A stretch of 64,000 bases of DNA from Colias croceus (GCF_905220415.1 NC_059553.1:1884501-1948500), one strand, 5' to 3'. Counted from the stretch's first letter, positions 46,778-59,169 are shown. Numbers and translations: made by a program. Notes: generated from the letters alone by a model not told the origin.

Positions 46778-48086
46778 CCCTAGAACACTAACCTTATTTT
46801 TCGACGTTTAATACTAACCTTCGTCGTTTCGACTACGCTGTTTATTGGAGGGGATTTAAGGGTTTAATTAAAAAAAATATGTTTGTAGTTATGTTTTATT
46901 TTAAGCATAATGTATTAATCTACATATAAAAATATTAAAATATGTATTTTAAAATAGTTTTAATTCAAATAGTCATCAAAATGAGATCACAGTTTACACG
47001 TTTTATGAACATTCTTAATTTTTTTGAAAAATTCCGTACATATAATATAAACCTCTAAATTGCTCGAAATAAACTATTAGTTACAAAAATAATTTCTGGA
47101 AAATTAATTAAAAATATAATTTTGATAATAGCTTAGGATCTAAAACATTTGTGACACACATCAAGTTTGTGTTCCCCACACAACGATTTTTTGCACCTAG
47201 TGCACCTATTTATGGTCTACCTTTGCTATACGGAGGGACATATAGCATATATGTTTATTTTATTTTGTTATGGAGGTACATTAGCAGCATTACTTTGCTC
47301 AGTCTCATTTATAACTTTCACATTGTTTCTTCCTGGCATGTTTAAAATTTATGTGATTGAGTTCCGCAGAGTATCAGTAATGTCACCAGTAATTATACTT
47401 GAAAAACATTGAGGATCTAAAATATCTTGAAAAAAGCGTACAGGCCCACGTACTATATATCTATGTTCTTTGAAGGTCTTCTGCTTTGTGACCTTGACTG
47501 TTGTGATGACCATAATATGTGTTTGTCTTTCCCACGAAGAATGGTACGCGATGGTCTTATAATCAAATCGCTAGGGCCAGCTGAAGTGCTAGGTGTCTCA
47601 TCTTCAATAGAACGTGGGGAGATGTATTACTACTTGCCTCATAATCTTGATCTGGAAATTGCTCTTTATTGACAGTAGAAACTTCATCATCACCCTCCGT
47701 TTCATGCCTCTTCAGCCTCAATGTGGTCTTCAGGCTCTCTCGCAGATGAATTTTCCTCATCGCTTTCAACTTCTAAAAATAACGTATGAATCGTAACTAA
47801 AAAATTAAATAATAGGCACCATTATAAAAGATAAAATAACGTAATTTTAACTTAACTAAATAGTACGAAAAGTTACGTTAATACTAACCTTCGTCGATGT
47901 GACGAGCCATGGTTGCTGGAACAGCGCGTGTGGACCTTCCACGTACAAAGCACTACCGTCCATCGCAAGCGCAACGGGTTGGCTGAGATTAGCTGAAGTC
48001 AGAAAAACATACGGTCGCGCGCGTAAAAGTTATAGCGATTTTTTTGGTGACGCGTCGTCGAATCGACGAAGGGTAGTGATCTAGGG
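46778..48086 (-). mobile_element. piggyBac-like element, internally deleted, 1309 bp
   Basis: TTAA flanks both ends (46774-46777, 48087-48090). The left end CCCTAGAACACTAACC and the right end, read in reverse as CCCTAGATCACTACCC, match at 14 of 16 positions. CTAACCTTCGTCG recurs near both ends (46816, 47885) and in reverse at 48062, as subterminal repeats. The interior is a decayed transposase on the minus strand. Full piggyBac elements are about 2.4 kb, so about 1 kb is missing. Confidence 0.85.
47133..47780 (-). pseudogene. Decayed piggyBac-like transposase, middle deleted
   Basis: The N-terminal part is acidic (EVESDEENSS, EPEDHIEAEE), then continues in other frames with GKDKHILWSS and VRGPVRFFQDILDPQCFS, which fits the entry of the piggyBac core. 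The DDD catalytic domain is missing. The C-terminal cysteine-rich zinc-binding domain follows (YAICPS, RCTRCKKSLCGEH, VCHKC) and ends at TAA 47135-47133. At least four stops and two frameshifts separate the parts. It cannot make an active transposase. Confidence 0.7.
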
Positions 48087-48090
48087 TTAA

Positions 48091-51000
48091 GTATAAATTT
48101 AACTTCAAATAGACAAGACTCTCTACCAATCTCTACCTAATTACAAAATTGGCAGTGACATTAATTGGTATAAACACTGAATGTGGAGATTACAAAGAAT
48201 TAATTTCATTTTGAGTGTATCTAATAAAGTCAATTATTCACTATTTAAACACATAAATTAAATAATTAAATTGATAAAAATAAAATAAAAACCTCGGATT
48301 TATAAACACAAGTAAAACCTACAAATATAATAAACGTCACAGTTTATTAAATACAACGAACAAAGCCGACGGAATAACTAGTGCGATATTAAAAGGATTT
48401 CCTTAAAGCTTTGGAAAAACTGAAAAAAGCAAGGGGCGTACTACTTTCAGAAGTTTAACGTATCTTTTATATAAGAATTATTCAAAGCAAAAAAGACAGC
48501 AACTGAAGCAAGTTAAGCTTTATAAGCCTATCAGAAGTACTGCAGAGTTACGTCGTTGGGCCACGAAATGAGCGTTTTAATGTAGAATATTAATTAATAA
48601 TATCTTCGGGATAGTGCGTAAAGGAAACGTGTATAAACTGTTTATATTTAGAAATCAAAGAGCTTTTGTGTTGTGAAATAAAAATATGTACTTCACGATG
48701 TAAATGAAATAAATACATTAGATATATATATATATATTATATAATATATATATTACACTTTTAAATTGTTCTAGAATTGATAATTCGCCCAAAGCATCTA
48801 ATCTATAATGATATCCACACGCTTAATTGATTTTTTATTGCAAGTATAATATGTAAATTTTTCGTAAACAAACAAAAACAAAAATAGATCAACACACATA
48901 TTCTGTATGTCGATATATATCCAGGCACAATAACCACAATTCTTACAAATAAATTATCATTTATCATTTATCATTTACATACAGACAGATTGACGCGGTG
49001 AGAGCGTTTAGGTATATCAACAAGATATAAACGCTAAATAGCAAAATTGGTGGCTCAAATTGCTTCTCCTGAATAATGTGGCTTGCCAGTTATAAAATAT
49101 TTGCATACAAGAAATATGCTTAACCTACATTCGCCATTTTCTTGGCCCCGTTTAAGAACTCCCGCTAGACTGATTTCTTGTTCATCCGAAATAGAGTCAC
49201 TTTGTATTCACGGAGCCTAACGGTTCCCTAAACGTCGCAATATTAAAACATTACATGTATGTTCGAGTGCTTCAATACCGTTGAATTTAAATTAAATTTA
49301 GTTGTAATATTATTAACATTACGCTTCTAATCCTCTAAGGGTATATTAGCAATTACGTAGCAAGCCCATTATATTCCCGCGTAATTGAAAGGAGTATACT
49401 GTCATATCACTGACAGTTTGGTAAATGTGTGTTTGGTACCTTGGGTACGTGTTTCAGTGTTTATTTGCCCATTCCTTTGAAAATGGCAATCTATTATCTA
49501 CAGTATCGTATATTATAGAGTCTCGCTTGCGTCTGCGGTAGAAAAAGTTTGGTAGTGGCATAGAAGGTTGATCATATTCTAAAACGAAAACTATGAGTAG
49601 AATAGATATGAATTTTTTTTGAGATTAACACATCATAAAATTTTGTAGGATTCAGGAATAACTGACAAAAATTTCACTAAAATAACGACCTAGTTCAAAT
49701 GCATTATTATTCAGATAAATTGAAACTTTCACACTCATCCCGACCTCGCAGAATGAACTTTCCAAGTTGCAACTGTGTCAAAATCTTTTTCAAACCCTCA
49801 ATGGAGTTTGACTAACTCTGGAATATTTCGAGCTTCTAATTTTCAAACAAAACAAACATCTTCAACAAATCCATGGCTTATCTGTCCATCGCTGACTTAG
49901 TAAAGAGTCTTGTGCCGATGAGAATATACTAGGTACCGGGGAACGAATTGCAATGCAAAATTAAGTGGGACTTATAATGGAGCATGCAATTTTGAATCCT
50001 GACACCCTGATTATAGAGCTCACTGTCCGCTAACAGCCACCGCTTTAGATGGCAGTAATTCTCAGTTCCCCGAGCAAAAAGACCTTTAAAAACTGAAACT
50101 GGAATCTAAAATTACAGATAGTGCTTAACAATTTGCGACTTACAACGAAACTGATTTTAAACGATGCTTTTCTGATAGCCGAATGAAACACTTTAAACCT
50201 GTGAAATTGTTTATCGTTAAAATAAATGCTCTTTGGGTTTTTAATAAATGCTTTTGGGTTGCTTTTTTATATTTGATTAGTAGTTTATTATGATTTATTT
50301 GTTAATGCCATGGAAAATCTTTACTTTATTCTGAGTAGTAATAATTTATTATTTCAGTATATTTATTTGCTATCTCAATTTCATGGAATAATCTTTACTT
50401 AGTTAGCAGTAGGTACTTTCCTACTTATTTTGATATCATTATAGATCCTTCATTGTTTATTTGTCTATATTTGATATCGAAATATCTGTCTAGTTATATA
50501 GACTAGACATTATAAATCTCGACTAACAAAATTATTAGAGAAAGATATTCTGAAGTTAGGACACTGAAGGTCAATTACTTGTTTGTACTGCGTGTAATAA
50601 TATTATCTATTTGGACGTGTTTTGTTTTTTTAGACGAATGTAGTGCGCTTATTATCAACTATTATAAATCTACCATGTCAAAACTAAAACATTTAACTCA
50701 TCTAAATCTGTTCAACCATTTTCGACCAATTAAAAGTGACTTCATGTTCAAAAGCAAACAAAACTTGGGAAGACGTTTTAAAATTGAATTCAGAAGTTTA
50801 AAAGTAACATTGAAATTAATCACAACTGTTAGTTAGATTTAAGATAGATTCAGAGCTAAGTCTAGACCGGCCGAGTAAGTTAGCGCTAACCGTGGCATGA
50901 AATCCCCTGTTATCTGTAGTGACACCATGTTTTGTGTGTTAATGGGATAGTTAAAAATAATCTCTCGTTCTCACACAGTTTAAGTTTTAACTGCAGTTTA

Positions 51001-51604
51001 ATAATAACTTATATTATGTTAAAAACATGAAAATAAAAACACAGATTAATATTATAAGAAAACATTTTATAATTTAACTTTATCTAAGACATTTCTTAAC
51101 AATTCTTGCAAAGATAAGTTACGATGGAGAGGTATAATAATAAGCAAATCTAATAGATAGTTAAAAAAAAACGTGAATACGATTTTACAGTAAAATTATA
51201 TTTATGAACTTATTAAGACGCGGATGGTATAACTCTTCAATGAACTCTCGTGTAACCTGAAAAGAGATAAAACATACCATGTTAGCAATACAGTTCTAAC
51301 CATTCATTCTCATTTTTTATATGCTGATAATATGTTTTTTTTCATGTAGATCTCCGTATATGATATTCTGTTATGTACGTAAATAAAAACAGAAAGGTGC
51401 GTTACCTGTGTAAAAAATCCCTATTTATTTAAAACAAAGGACACCCTACAATCGAAGATAGCAAAGCTCAAGTTTTAATTGAAAACCGCTTGGATGCGAC
51501 TGTGAAATTTTATGGACCATTGTGCTCAGAGCTATCTTGCAGTGTTGTAAGTGTTTTAGAATCGTCAGCTAACCTGTGGCTAAGTTTATAATATAATCTA
51601 TACC
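48091..51604. other. 3.5-kb stretch without recognisable genes
   Basis: It contains an (AT)n tract (48721-48757) and a triple ATTTATC repeat (48953-48980). Reading frames are short and show no motif (the longest is 50579-50836, plus). It may be intron or intergenic DNA. Confidence 0.5.
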
Positions 51605-51796
51605 TATAATATTAAAAAGGAGAAGAGTTTGTTTGTTTGTTTGAACGCGCTAATCTCAGGATCTACTGGTCCGATTTGAAAAAAATATTTCGTTGTTAGA
51701 TAGCCTATTTATCGAGGAAAGTTATAGGCTATTTATCATCACGGTAAGACCAACAGGAGCGGAGCACTGTGGGTTAAACCGCAGGGCACAGCTAGT
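51605..51796 (+). repeat. Family B repeat, full length
   Basis: TATAATATTAAAAAGGAGAAG to GCAGGGCACAGCTAGT, all blocks present. Confidence 0.8.
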
Positions 51797-51972
51797 CTTA
51801 TCACAATATGACCATGTGTAAATAATAAATATAAAGTTATATATGTGTCAGTAGGTCAAACTATTTGCTCTGCTTAGAATATGTATAACTTTACATAAGA
51901 ACATTATTCAATGTGTGCATTGTACAAATCTGAGTTGGTAGGAACGATTTTTATATTAAAATAATTGTTGAA

Positions 51973-52196
51973 GTGAAACTTCTTTATCGGGGTTGGAAAA
52001 AAATTTAGTGTAACATTTTTTCGTTACGCGTGACATTTTTCCGTTACGCGCCATCTTTTTCTTATCCCTACCACGCGTGATTCGACGTATTTATGTAAAG
52101 TTGCATATAGTAAATTATTTTTTTGAAAAATAAAATCATAAAGAAGTTTCACTTCTTACGTGTGTACACTAGTACACGCACACATTTTTTTTCTCG
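51973..52196 (-). mobile_element. 225-bp MITE with palindromic ends, copy 2
   Basis: Same order as 43201-43425 in reverse: GAAGTGAAACTTCTTTATCG, TTCGTTACGCGTGAC, CCACGCGTGATTCGACG, AAAGAAGTTTCACTTCTTAC, then ACTAGTACACGCACAC. Confidence 0.7.
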
Positions 52197-52199
52197 AGG

Positions 52200-52738
52200 A
52201 TTTAGGGTAAATCATGGTATTTTGAAAAGCATACAATTTTAGTGTCTTTTATATCAATTGATCAATTTGTTTACTCATTAATATCAGCTTGCAACATATT
52301 CAAAAAGTAACTACTAATCTTATCATCGTGAGACGGGGATCGAACACTATTATGTATGAGAACTCTATGAATATTGATTTATACGAATAAGATATGAATA
52401 GATCAAATATCAGAACCTACGTCATAAATTTATTTATTCACATTTCTAACTTATTACCTTCATGCATAATATCTATCTCACTTCTCAGGAAAAATAAATT
52501 CTATGATATAAGTGACTTGACAAATCAAAAATAGAAATTTAAAATTAATGGATATCATATCTGGACATAAATTAATAATATATTTTTTTATATAAGTGTA
52601 TCTATAAGTGCTGTGGTATATAATATTGTATAATGTAGTTTATAATATATTTGCACGCTCAACTACGAGCAGAATGTTTAAGGATTTATATTATCTGTAT
52701 CTACAAACATCTGTATTCTACATTCTGCAAATAACGCA
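52200..52738. other. Stretch without recognisable genes
   Basis: AT-rich, nothing supportable. Confidence 0.45.
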
Positions 52739-52771
52739 ATTTGAATTTGAATTTGAATTTGAATTTGAATA
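52739..52771. repeat. (TTTGAA)n tract
   Basis: Five TTTGAA units. Preceded by TCTACATTCTGCAAATAACG; possibly the tail of a LINE. Confidence 0.8.
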
Positions 52772-52911
52772 AAAGAAACTTATTGATTCTTAAAACATGC
52801 ATTGATACTCACTATCCAAGTAGTATAGTAAATACAATATAAATGTTTCAGACCAATAAACGGTCCCCATATTGCGTTTTTATGAACCAATCTTGAACCA
52901 ATAATATCGAG

Positions 52912-53127
52912 TTATTGCAAACAAGACAATAAATACTTGGAGCAATCGTAATCTGTAAGTGGCTTAGGATAACGATTTACGAGGCCTTCAATAATTTGGT
53001 CTGAATGTAAATTTGGCTTAAACGCATACTTAATGTATTCTAATGGGAGTAATCTATTATTATCAGCACTTTTGATGTATAAAATACCTATTTTGGGAAC
53101 TAATAAGTGCCAATTATAAACGTTCAA
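52912..53127 (-). other. Unrecognised short frame with protein-like composition
   Basis: About 70 codons without ATG start, ending TAA. The segment YIKYAFKPNLHSDQIIEGL and NRYPKPLTDYDCSKYLL has even composition, unlike the AT-biased chance frames around it. It could be a transposon relic or an exon. No family recognised, and there is no clear splice acceptor. Confidence 0.3.
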
Positions 53128-53281
53128 GACGCTTTAAGCATCTGTATTGAATTATCTATTTTGGAATTAATGAAATTTTCTTAGAAAATACGTTGAAGTA
53201 AAATGGAATGGCAGTTTTATTTATCTTGTATAAAATATAAAAGGAATGTTTTCAAGCATTCTATATAATCTTATATATATA

Positions 53282-53445
53282 AAAATGAATCGCAAAATGT
53301 GTTGGTAAGCGCATAACTCGAGAACGGCTGAACCAATTTCGATAATTCTTTTTTTATTATATTTCTTGAAGTACGAGGATGGATCTTATGTAGATAAAAC
53401 GTAAATATGTACCACGGGCGAAGCCGGGGCGGACCGCTAGTACCA
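53282..53445 (+). repeat. Family E repeat
   Basis: AAAATGAATCGCAAAATGTG, TAACTCGAGAACGGCTGAAC, ATTTCTTGAAGTACGAGG, then GGGCGAAGCCGGGGCGGACC and GCTAGT. Confidence 0.75.
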
Positions 53446-53753
53446 TATAAATTTTCATAGTATATCAAAATAACAATGGCTTGACTTGTGTTAAATCAAA
53501 ATTAGATAAACTTTTAACTATCTAATATTATGATAGTGCTAAAGATAATAATGTCCAATCAAATTCATAATTTGAATCGACTTAAATCGTTTATGCTGAG
53601 TATTGCGATTAATTCCACAAATACTATCCCAATTCAACGTTCAGAAACTGTATTTCGAAGAAAAACAATGTAATTAAACGTTTTCCTTGTTCTATAAAGC
53701 GTCGTTGCCTCGAGGTGCAGAATTTAAAGTTTATCGAGTGGAGCTTCCACATT
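53446..53753. other. Stretch without recognisable genes
   Basis: AT-rich, nothing supportable. Confidence 0.4.
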
Positions 53754-53754
53754 A

Positions 53755-53991
53755 CGGTGCATTTACATCAAACGAGCAAATGTTCATTCTAACCCCTTTA
53801 TGTCAAATTATTTTGGTTTAAACAGGCGTAGAGCATACTTTCGTTGTTCATAGTGCGTTCGAAAAGATTCTATGCATGTTCTAATACTGAACAACACTGA
53901 ATACGAGTTTTAGTTTACACTAACTAAAAGATCTCAAAATCATGCTCTTGCTCTAGCTCTAGCTCTATGTTCGTTTGATGTAAATGCACCG
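53755..53991. mobile_element. Tc1/mariner-like MITE, copy 2
   Basis: CGGTGCATTTACATCAAACG at the left is mirrored by CGTTTGATGTAAATGCACCG at the right, perfectly over 20 bp, and TA flanks each side (53753-53754, 53992-53993). Interior related to 39388-39608. Confidence 0.7.
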
Positions 53992-53993
53992 TA

Positions 53994-54829
53994 ACGCTGT
54001 AACGATCGTCGATTATTTTTGTATCATTCGTTTTAATTGCAAGTTTGGAGTGGGATTAATTTCATCATTATAGCAAAGTATTAATTTACAATATTGATAG
54101 TCGTTGATTTTGTAAATGTCGAATAAATTTGATTTGTATTTAGGCATCTTCCGTTGTTGCATATCTATGCGGAAACACTTTTGTTACTACTATACACAAA
54201 CTTGTATGTACATTAAATTACATACCTACTAGGTACGTCATTACATTGAAATACTCATTTAATTAAATTGTACTCATTTAATAAAATTCTATTTGAAGTT
54301 GGTAGCAAAGAACAGTGTGTCAATGCCTTTAAAATTTCTTGCATTGCAAACTTGAATCAGGAAGTTTTAATTAAAATCATAATGGTTGGATACATTTTAG
54401 ATATCCATAAATAGCTGATTATTTTATTCAAAAATAAATAATATTTTGCTCTAGTATTAAGTTTATTTTAACAAATCTTATTAATAAATTAATTAGTTTT
54501 TCTCTACGTTTTAATATAATAGCAAGTATAGTAACTAATAACTATTGACATATTATAGTAGGTACCTAGAAAATAAATGACATATAATTTTTTAGAGGAT
54601 TGTAGGTACAATCCCCTAGTAAATCGATAATATATTAAATAAGTGGGCACTTTTGCCTGTAAAAGACGTCTTATAAATAAAAGTACATACTTTACAATAA
54701 TTATTATCACCTATATAAAGTTCATTCGTCATACAAATTGAAATTTCCTATTCTTCCTATATTCATATTATAAGTAATTACATATTACAAAGAGACATGA
54801 CATTATATTATATTTATATAAATACACTA
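53994..54829. other. Stretch without recognisable genes
   Basis: AT-rich, nothing supportable. Confidence 0.45.
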
Positions 54830-54995
54830 GCAAACCGGGCGAACTCCGTTTTGCCACCAGATATAACACCTTTTCTTTGCTATAAACTTCACGGAGCGCG
54901 AGACCTTTCTAACGAATGCAAAACCGTGGAAATCGGCTCGTGCATTCTGGAGTTATAGCGTCAGGAAAGAAAACCCGACTTTTTATATAGTAGAT
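54830..54995 (-). repeat. CTAG-type repeat, another family
   Basis: CACTAGCAAACCGGGCGAAC, AACTTCACGGAGCGCGAG, GTGGAAATCGGCTCGTGC and CCGACTTTTTATATAGTAGA. Shares the CTAG end and the GGGCGAA motif only. Confidence 0.5.
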
Positions 54996-55480
54996 AATAT
55001 TCAGTTCCAAACACAGAAAACAGACTTATCCATCGAATTTCATTCAGCAAATATTAAATATCCCATAAGCATAATAAAATAGAATATTCGATAAGAAGTA
55101 TGACGCAATATCAAATCTTCGTGTTGAGACGTTAGCGCTTGTTGTATGAAGTCGGGATTTCACACGAGATTGAAGTGAAGGCGTGTGACGTGGATATATG
55201 GATGGTGGAAGTGACAGCTACTATTTATTTTTTAACATATTATTTTAGGATAATATGATGTAAAATGAAATCGTGTTACTTACACCATTTATGACTTAGA
55301 ACGCTGCGACGCTGTGACGTGTACAGCATCGTGTGTAGAGTGTAGAGTGTAGCGTGTAGAGCTCGCAAGAGTGCATGCATTCAACTTAGAGTCGACGAAG
55401 GATAAAATAATTGGAGCCATTAGATTTTTAGAAATTTGCAATTTCGTATCACTGGATTACAAGTGTAGACCACGCGACTA
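54996..55480. other. Stretch without recognisable genes
   Basis: Contains a GTGTAGA-rich patch (55331-55363). Nothing else supportable. Confidence 0.4.
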
Positions 55481-55482
55481 CT

Positions 55483-55708
55483 AGAAAAAAATGTGTGAGC
55501 GTACTAGTGTGCACACGTAAGAAGTGAAACTTCTTTATGACCTTATTTTTCAAAAAATAATTTACTATATGCAACTTTACAGAAATATGTCGAATCACGC
55601 GTGGTAGGGATTAGAAAAAGATGGCGCGTAACGGAAAAATGTCACGCGTAACGAAAAAATGTTACACTAAATTTTTTTCCAACCCCGATAAAGAAGTTTC
55701 ACTTCAAA
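55483..55708 (+). mobile_element. 225-bp MITE with palindromic ends, copy 3
   Basis: TACTAGTGTGCACACGTAAG, GAAACTTCTTTATGACC, GATGGCGCGTAACGG, ACCCCGATAAAGAAGTTTC and ACTTCA. Closest to copy 2 (same ATGTCGAATCACGCGTGG core). Confidence 0.7.
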
Positions 55709-55936
55709 AATGTGTATCATTCAACTGATAATAATTATTCAGTAGTTTCCATTAGAAACCTCCAATAATCGGCTAAATATTAACGAGACTGCAAGAAAGG
55801 CTATTTGCATTCATCTTCTAGTATTTGTTTATGAACATGTATGATTATGAATTTTGGAATAAAATAACTCGAATATTATAGTACTAATGAAAATGAAAGT
55901 TATAATAAAACGTTAATAATTAAATAATAATATAAA

Positions 55937-56067
55937 AATATGACGGCGCCACCATCAAAGTTTAAAAAAAATAACGAACGATTGACTCGAGTCGTGCGCG
56001 CGCGCTGCTTTATATCGGTTCGCCATTCGTTATTTTTTTTAAACTTTGATGGTGGCGCCGTCATATT
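55937..56067. repeat. 131-bp hairpin with perfect 41-bp arms
   Basis: AATATGACGGCGCCACCATC...AAATAACGA (55937-55977) is matched exactly in reverse at 56027-56067. The 49-bp loop includes GACTCGAGTC and GCGCGCGCGC, both self-complementary. A foldback MITE or a hairpin-RNA source would fit; no target duplication beyond AT-rich flanks can be called. Confidence 0.85.
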
Positions 56068-56284
56068 ATACAAATATGAAATCTATATTCGATTGCTTAA
56101 TTCAAGCGACTCTTAGTTTTATTGAAGCGTTGCATTAAAACCATGTAATTATTATAATAAAAAAATAAATCTCAGTTAGTACGGTCTACGTAATATTAAG
56201 TGGTGAAAAAAGTCTAAAATCCTACAATTTAGTCGTGACAACGTCACAAATATACACTCAGAGAGACAGGTATAATAACTTTTC

Positions 56285-56600
56285 GTATCTATACATCTAT
56301 ACATATAATAAAATCGTAGGAAAGTCAAAACTGTACATTGAATATTTTTTTAAAAGAATACCTGGGCCGTGATCTATAATCGATATAGAAGCCAAAAACA
56401 TAGTTTTTAGAATTTTTGTCTGTTTGTCTGTTTGTCTGTTTGTCTGTATGTTTGTCCGAGCTAATCTCGAAAAGTACTGGATAGATTGACTTCAAATTTT
56501 GCATGAATATTACTAACAGGTCGGGTGAGGCTATAGGCTACACATTATCAAGCTATCACCTACGGGGGAGGAGCTGTGAACCTTTATTTTTCTTACGTAT
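56285..56600. repeat. Dispersed repeat with (TTGTCTG)n
   Basis: CTATACATATAATAAAATCG, CTGGGCCGTGATCTATAATC, a TTGTCTG tract (56418-56455), AAGTACTGGATAGATTGAC and CTACGGGGGAGGAGCTGTG. The layout resembles families A-C but lacks the CTAG end. Confidence 0.5.
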
Positions 56601-56694
56601 TCCGTGTATTACGACAGCGTACAATCTAAAGACTCATGTTTAAATGTTGGTTTCGAGTAAGCCATGCTATTATCTAGCTTTACAAAATAAAAAC

Positions 56695-57045
56695 TATGTC
56701 ATTTACGTAATTTGGGCAGAGAAACAGTTTAATGAATTTAGTAGTATAAAGACAAATTAGAAACAGCGCCATCTATTAAATGTTATAAAAATCAAATCAA
56801 TTTACACGTTAACTATTGGAAATTAATAATCAAATGACGCATATATAAATGTTGTTTGACAATATCTATATTGACACTATAAAAATTATGCAATTTAAGT
56901 AACTTGGGAAGAGAAACATTGCTTAAAGAATGTAAGTTGTATAATGTTAATTTTGTAACAGCGCCATCTATGAGATTTCGTAAAAATCAAGTCAATTTAC
57001 ATGTTAACACTACTGAACACAATGTTAAAAATTAATAATTTAAAT
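56695..57045 (+). repeat. Diverged tandem duplication, about 145-bp unit
   Basis: Unit 1 (56695-56835) and unit 2 (56885-57045) share TTTGGGCAGAGAAACA / CTTGGGAAGAGAAACA, ACAGCGCCATCTAT, AAAAATCAAATCAATTTACA and AAATTAATAAT in the same order and orientation. Confidence 0.6.
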
Positions 57046-57282
57046 ATAATTATGTTATTTATTTATTTAACTCTTTAACCCATATCTTCCGTTCCCTATA
57101 AGATATATTTCGTGTAAATAATAAACTACATGTTTTTAAAGTGAGGGTAGATGTTTATTATTTTAAGTAAAAATAGACACCATTATCTACAGTTAATCTA
57201 ATGATTGTGTTCCAAAGAGTATAATAATATATTGTTGTGTTCATTAGTTACAATTTTAAAAATCTTCGTGTTTTATAAATTT

Positions 57283-57472
57283 ACTAGCTTACCGCCCGCG
57301 GCTTCGTCCGCTTTGTCTAAAACCTAATAAATTATGTACTAAAACCTTCCTCTTGAATCAGTCTATCTATTAAAAAAACCGCATCAAAATCTGTTGCGAA
57401 GTTTTAAAGATTTAAGCATACAAAGGGACATAGGGACATAGGGACACAGAAAGCGACTTTTTTCATACTATG
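57283..57472 (-). repeat. Family C repeat
   Basis: ACTAGCTTACCGCCCGCGGC to GAAAGCGACTTTTTTCATAC, with a duplicated ATAGGGACATAGGGACA. Confidence 0.8.
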
Positions 57473-57474
57473 TA

Positions 57475-59169
57475 GTGATATTTATAAAGCAATTGAATGC
57501 CATAAAACCAAAAATATCAAATGCAATCTTCGTGTTTTGTGAATTTTCACCATCATGCGTTCCCACAAAAGGTAAGTTGTTACTTACAGGTATTTATTGA
57601 AATGAAATGAAATGAATGATTCTTTTATTATTTTGAGGTGCATTGGGAACAGAAGTTTTTGATAAAATTTTATTTGTAAGTAGCTTTTTTTATAGATTTA
57701 CAGTTAACTTTTGATTTTTTTATTTACAGATTCAATGCTAATAAAATTATATCGCCTTTGGAAGACGATTTCTGCTGATATTTTTACTACGCCACTTGAA
57801 AATTGATGATTTGATGATAAAGACAGTAGCAGCGAGGATTAAGTGGAAATTAGTAATCATCCGCTTCGTCAATTTTTGACTGAAGTTAATGTCCAACGTC
57901 CAATGGTTCAATCATTGGAAGTATCTCGGGAAATTTTGGAGGATATTTTTCAGGAAGGAGAGGAGGGGCAGCCAACCACATATCAAACTACTACGTTTTA
58001 GTACCGAAAAATTTTTTATTGCCAAATGAAACGTAAATTTTGCACTCACAACTTTACAAGTAATGTTTTTATTTTGACTTTGCGGTTATCTGATTATAAT
58101 ATTTATCGTTATGGCTATCGACGTACCGACCGTACTGGGATCAGAGTAGGTACATGATATACAGTTCATCATCCAGGATTGCTTAGAGCATTTTCACACT
58201 GAAAAAGATGTTTTCTTTGAATCGTAGTTGCTTCATTTATTTATTTTTAATTATTTTACATAAGTAATATTATGTTTTATATTTTATAAATATATCATTT
58301 TCATTATTTAAGTAGATAAAATAAATTATGTAACGGTTTTATAAGAAAACACATTATATTTGTTAGGCGACGGTGATTTCTTCCAGGCAAAAGATATTCA
58401 TCAGCTCAATAAAATTGAACAGTATGTTGTTAGTTATTCTTTAGATTCACAATTGTAATGAGCATTTCCGCATGCAAGTTGTATCGTAGTTTAGATATAT
58501 CATAGTTTTTACATATTAAAGTTCCAACAAAACCCTCAAATTTTTTAGTAGAGTTGAGCAAGATAATTTGAAAAATGTGCCGTGTTAAGTATTATAGAAA
58601 AGGTTAGTTCGTTGGTAATTATTATTTCTTCTTCATGTTGTTAGTAAAAATAAACTTTAACTAACAGTCAAAGTAGTCAAAGTATATTTTAACTAATACT
58701 ACTTAATATCTATTATACTTATGTTCAGTATTTATCTGTATTATTATTGCTTGACAATTAATATATTTTCATGTCGTATACCAAATTATAAACATAAGTT
58801 TAATATGTAATTAGCTGGATTTATTTTTACACACTCACAGACTTATATTTTATGTTAAATGTTAAAAGAGTGTTAATATGTAGTGTAAATCATAATACAT
58901 TTTTTCACAATTAAAAATAATCCATTTTTATGATGGTGTTGGCATTGAATTAAACCGCGCTGTCGTTTCGTTCACAAAAAGTGATGTTATGAGGAGCATA
59001 TTCGGTCCTCATATCATAAAAAATCTGTGCGAAAACAATAAACACGTGTGAGGCCCTCACGGCAGATCGGGGCGGTCTGACGCGAAGTGGGGACAGCGTT
59101 GTCACTGTATCGCTCTAGCCACGCTGGTCAACAGACTTATTCGTTAGTTCAGTTTTGTATTAAGACCGC
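57475..59169. other. Stretch with no secure gene
   Basis: AT-rich apart from 57840-57995. There an open stretch of about 47 codons reads NHPLRQFLTEVNVQRPMVQS and then a Glu-rich end before TAG. It looks like a coding relic but has no start and no family I recognise. Confidence 0.4.

Noticed and set aside
47151..48084. Several plus-strand frames of 60-81 codons
   Set aside because: They overlie the decayed piggyBac-like transposase read in the wrong direction.
48721..48757. (AT)n palindromic tract as a regulatory site
   Set aside because: Simple-sequence DNA; no other evidence of function.
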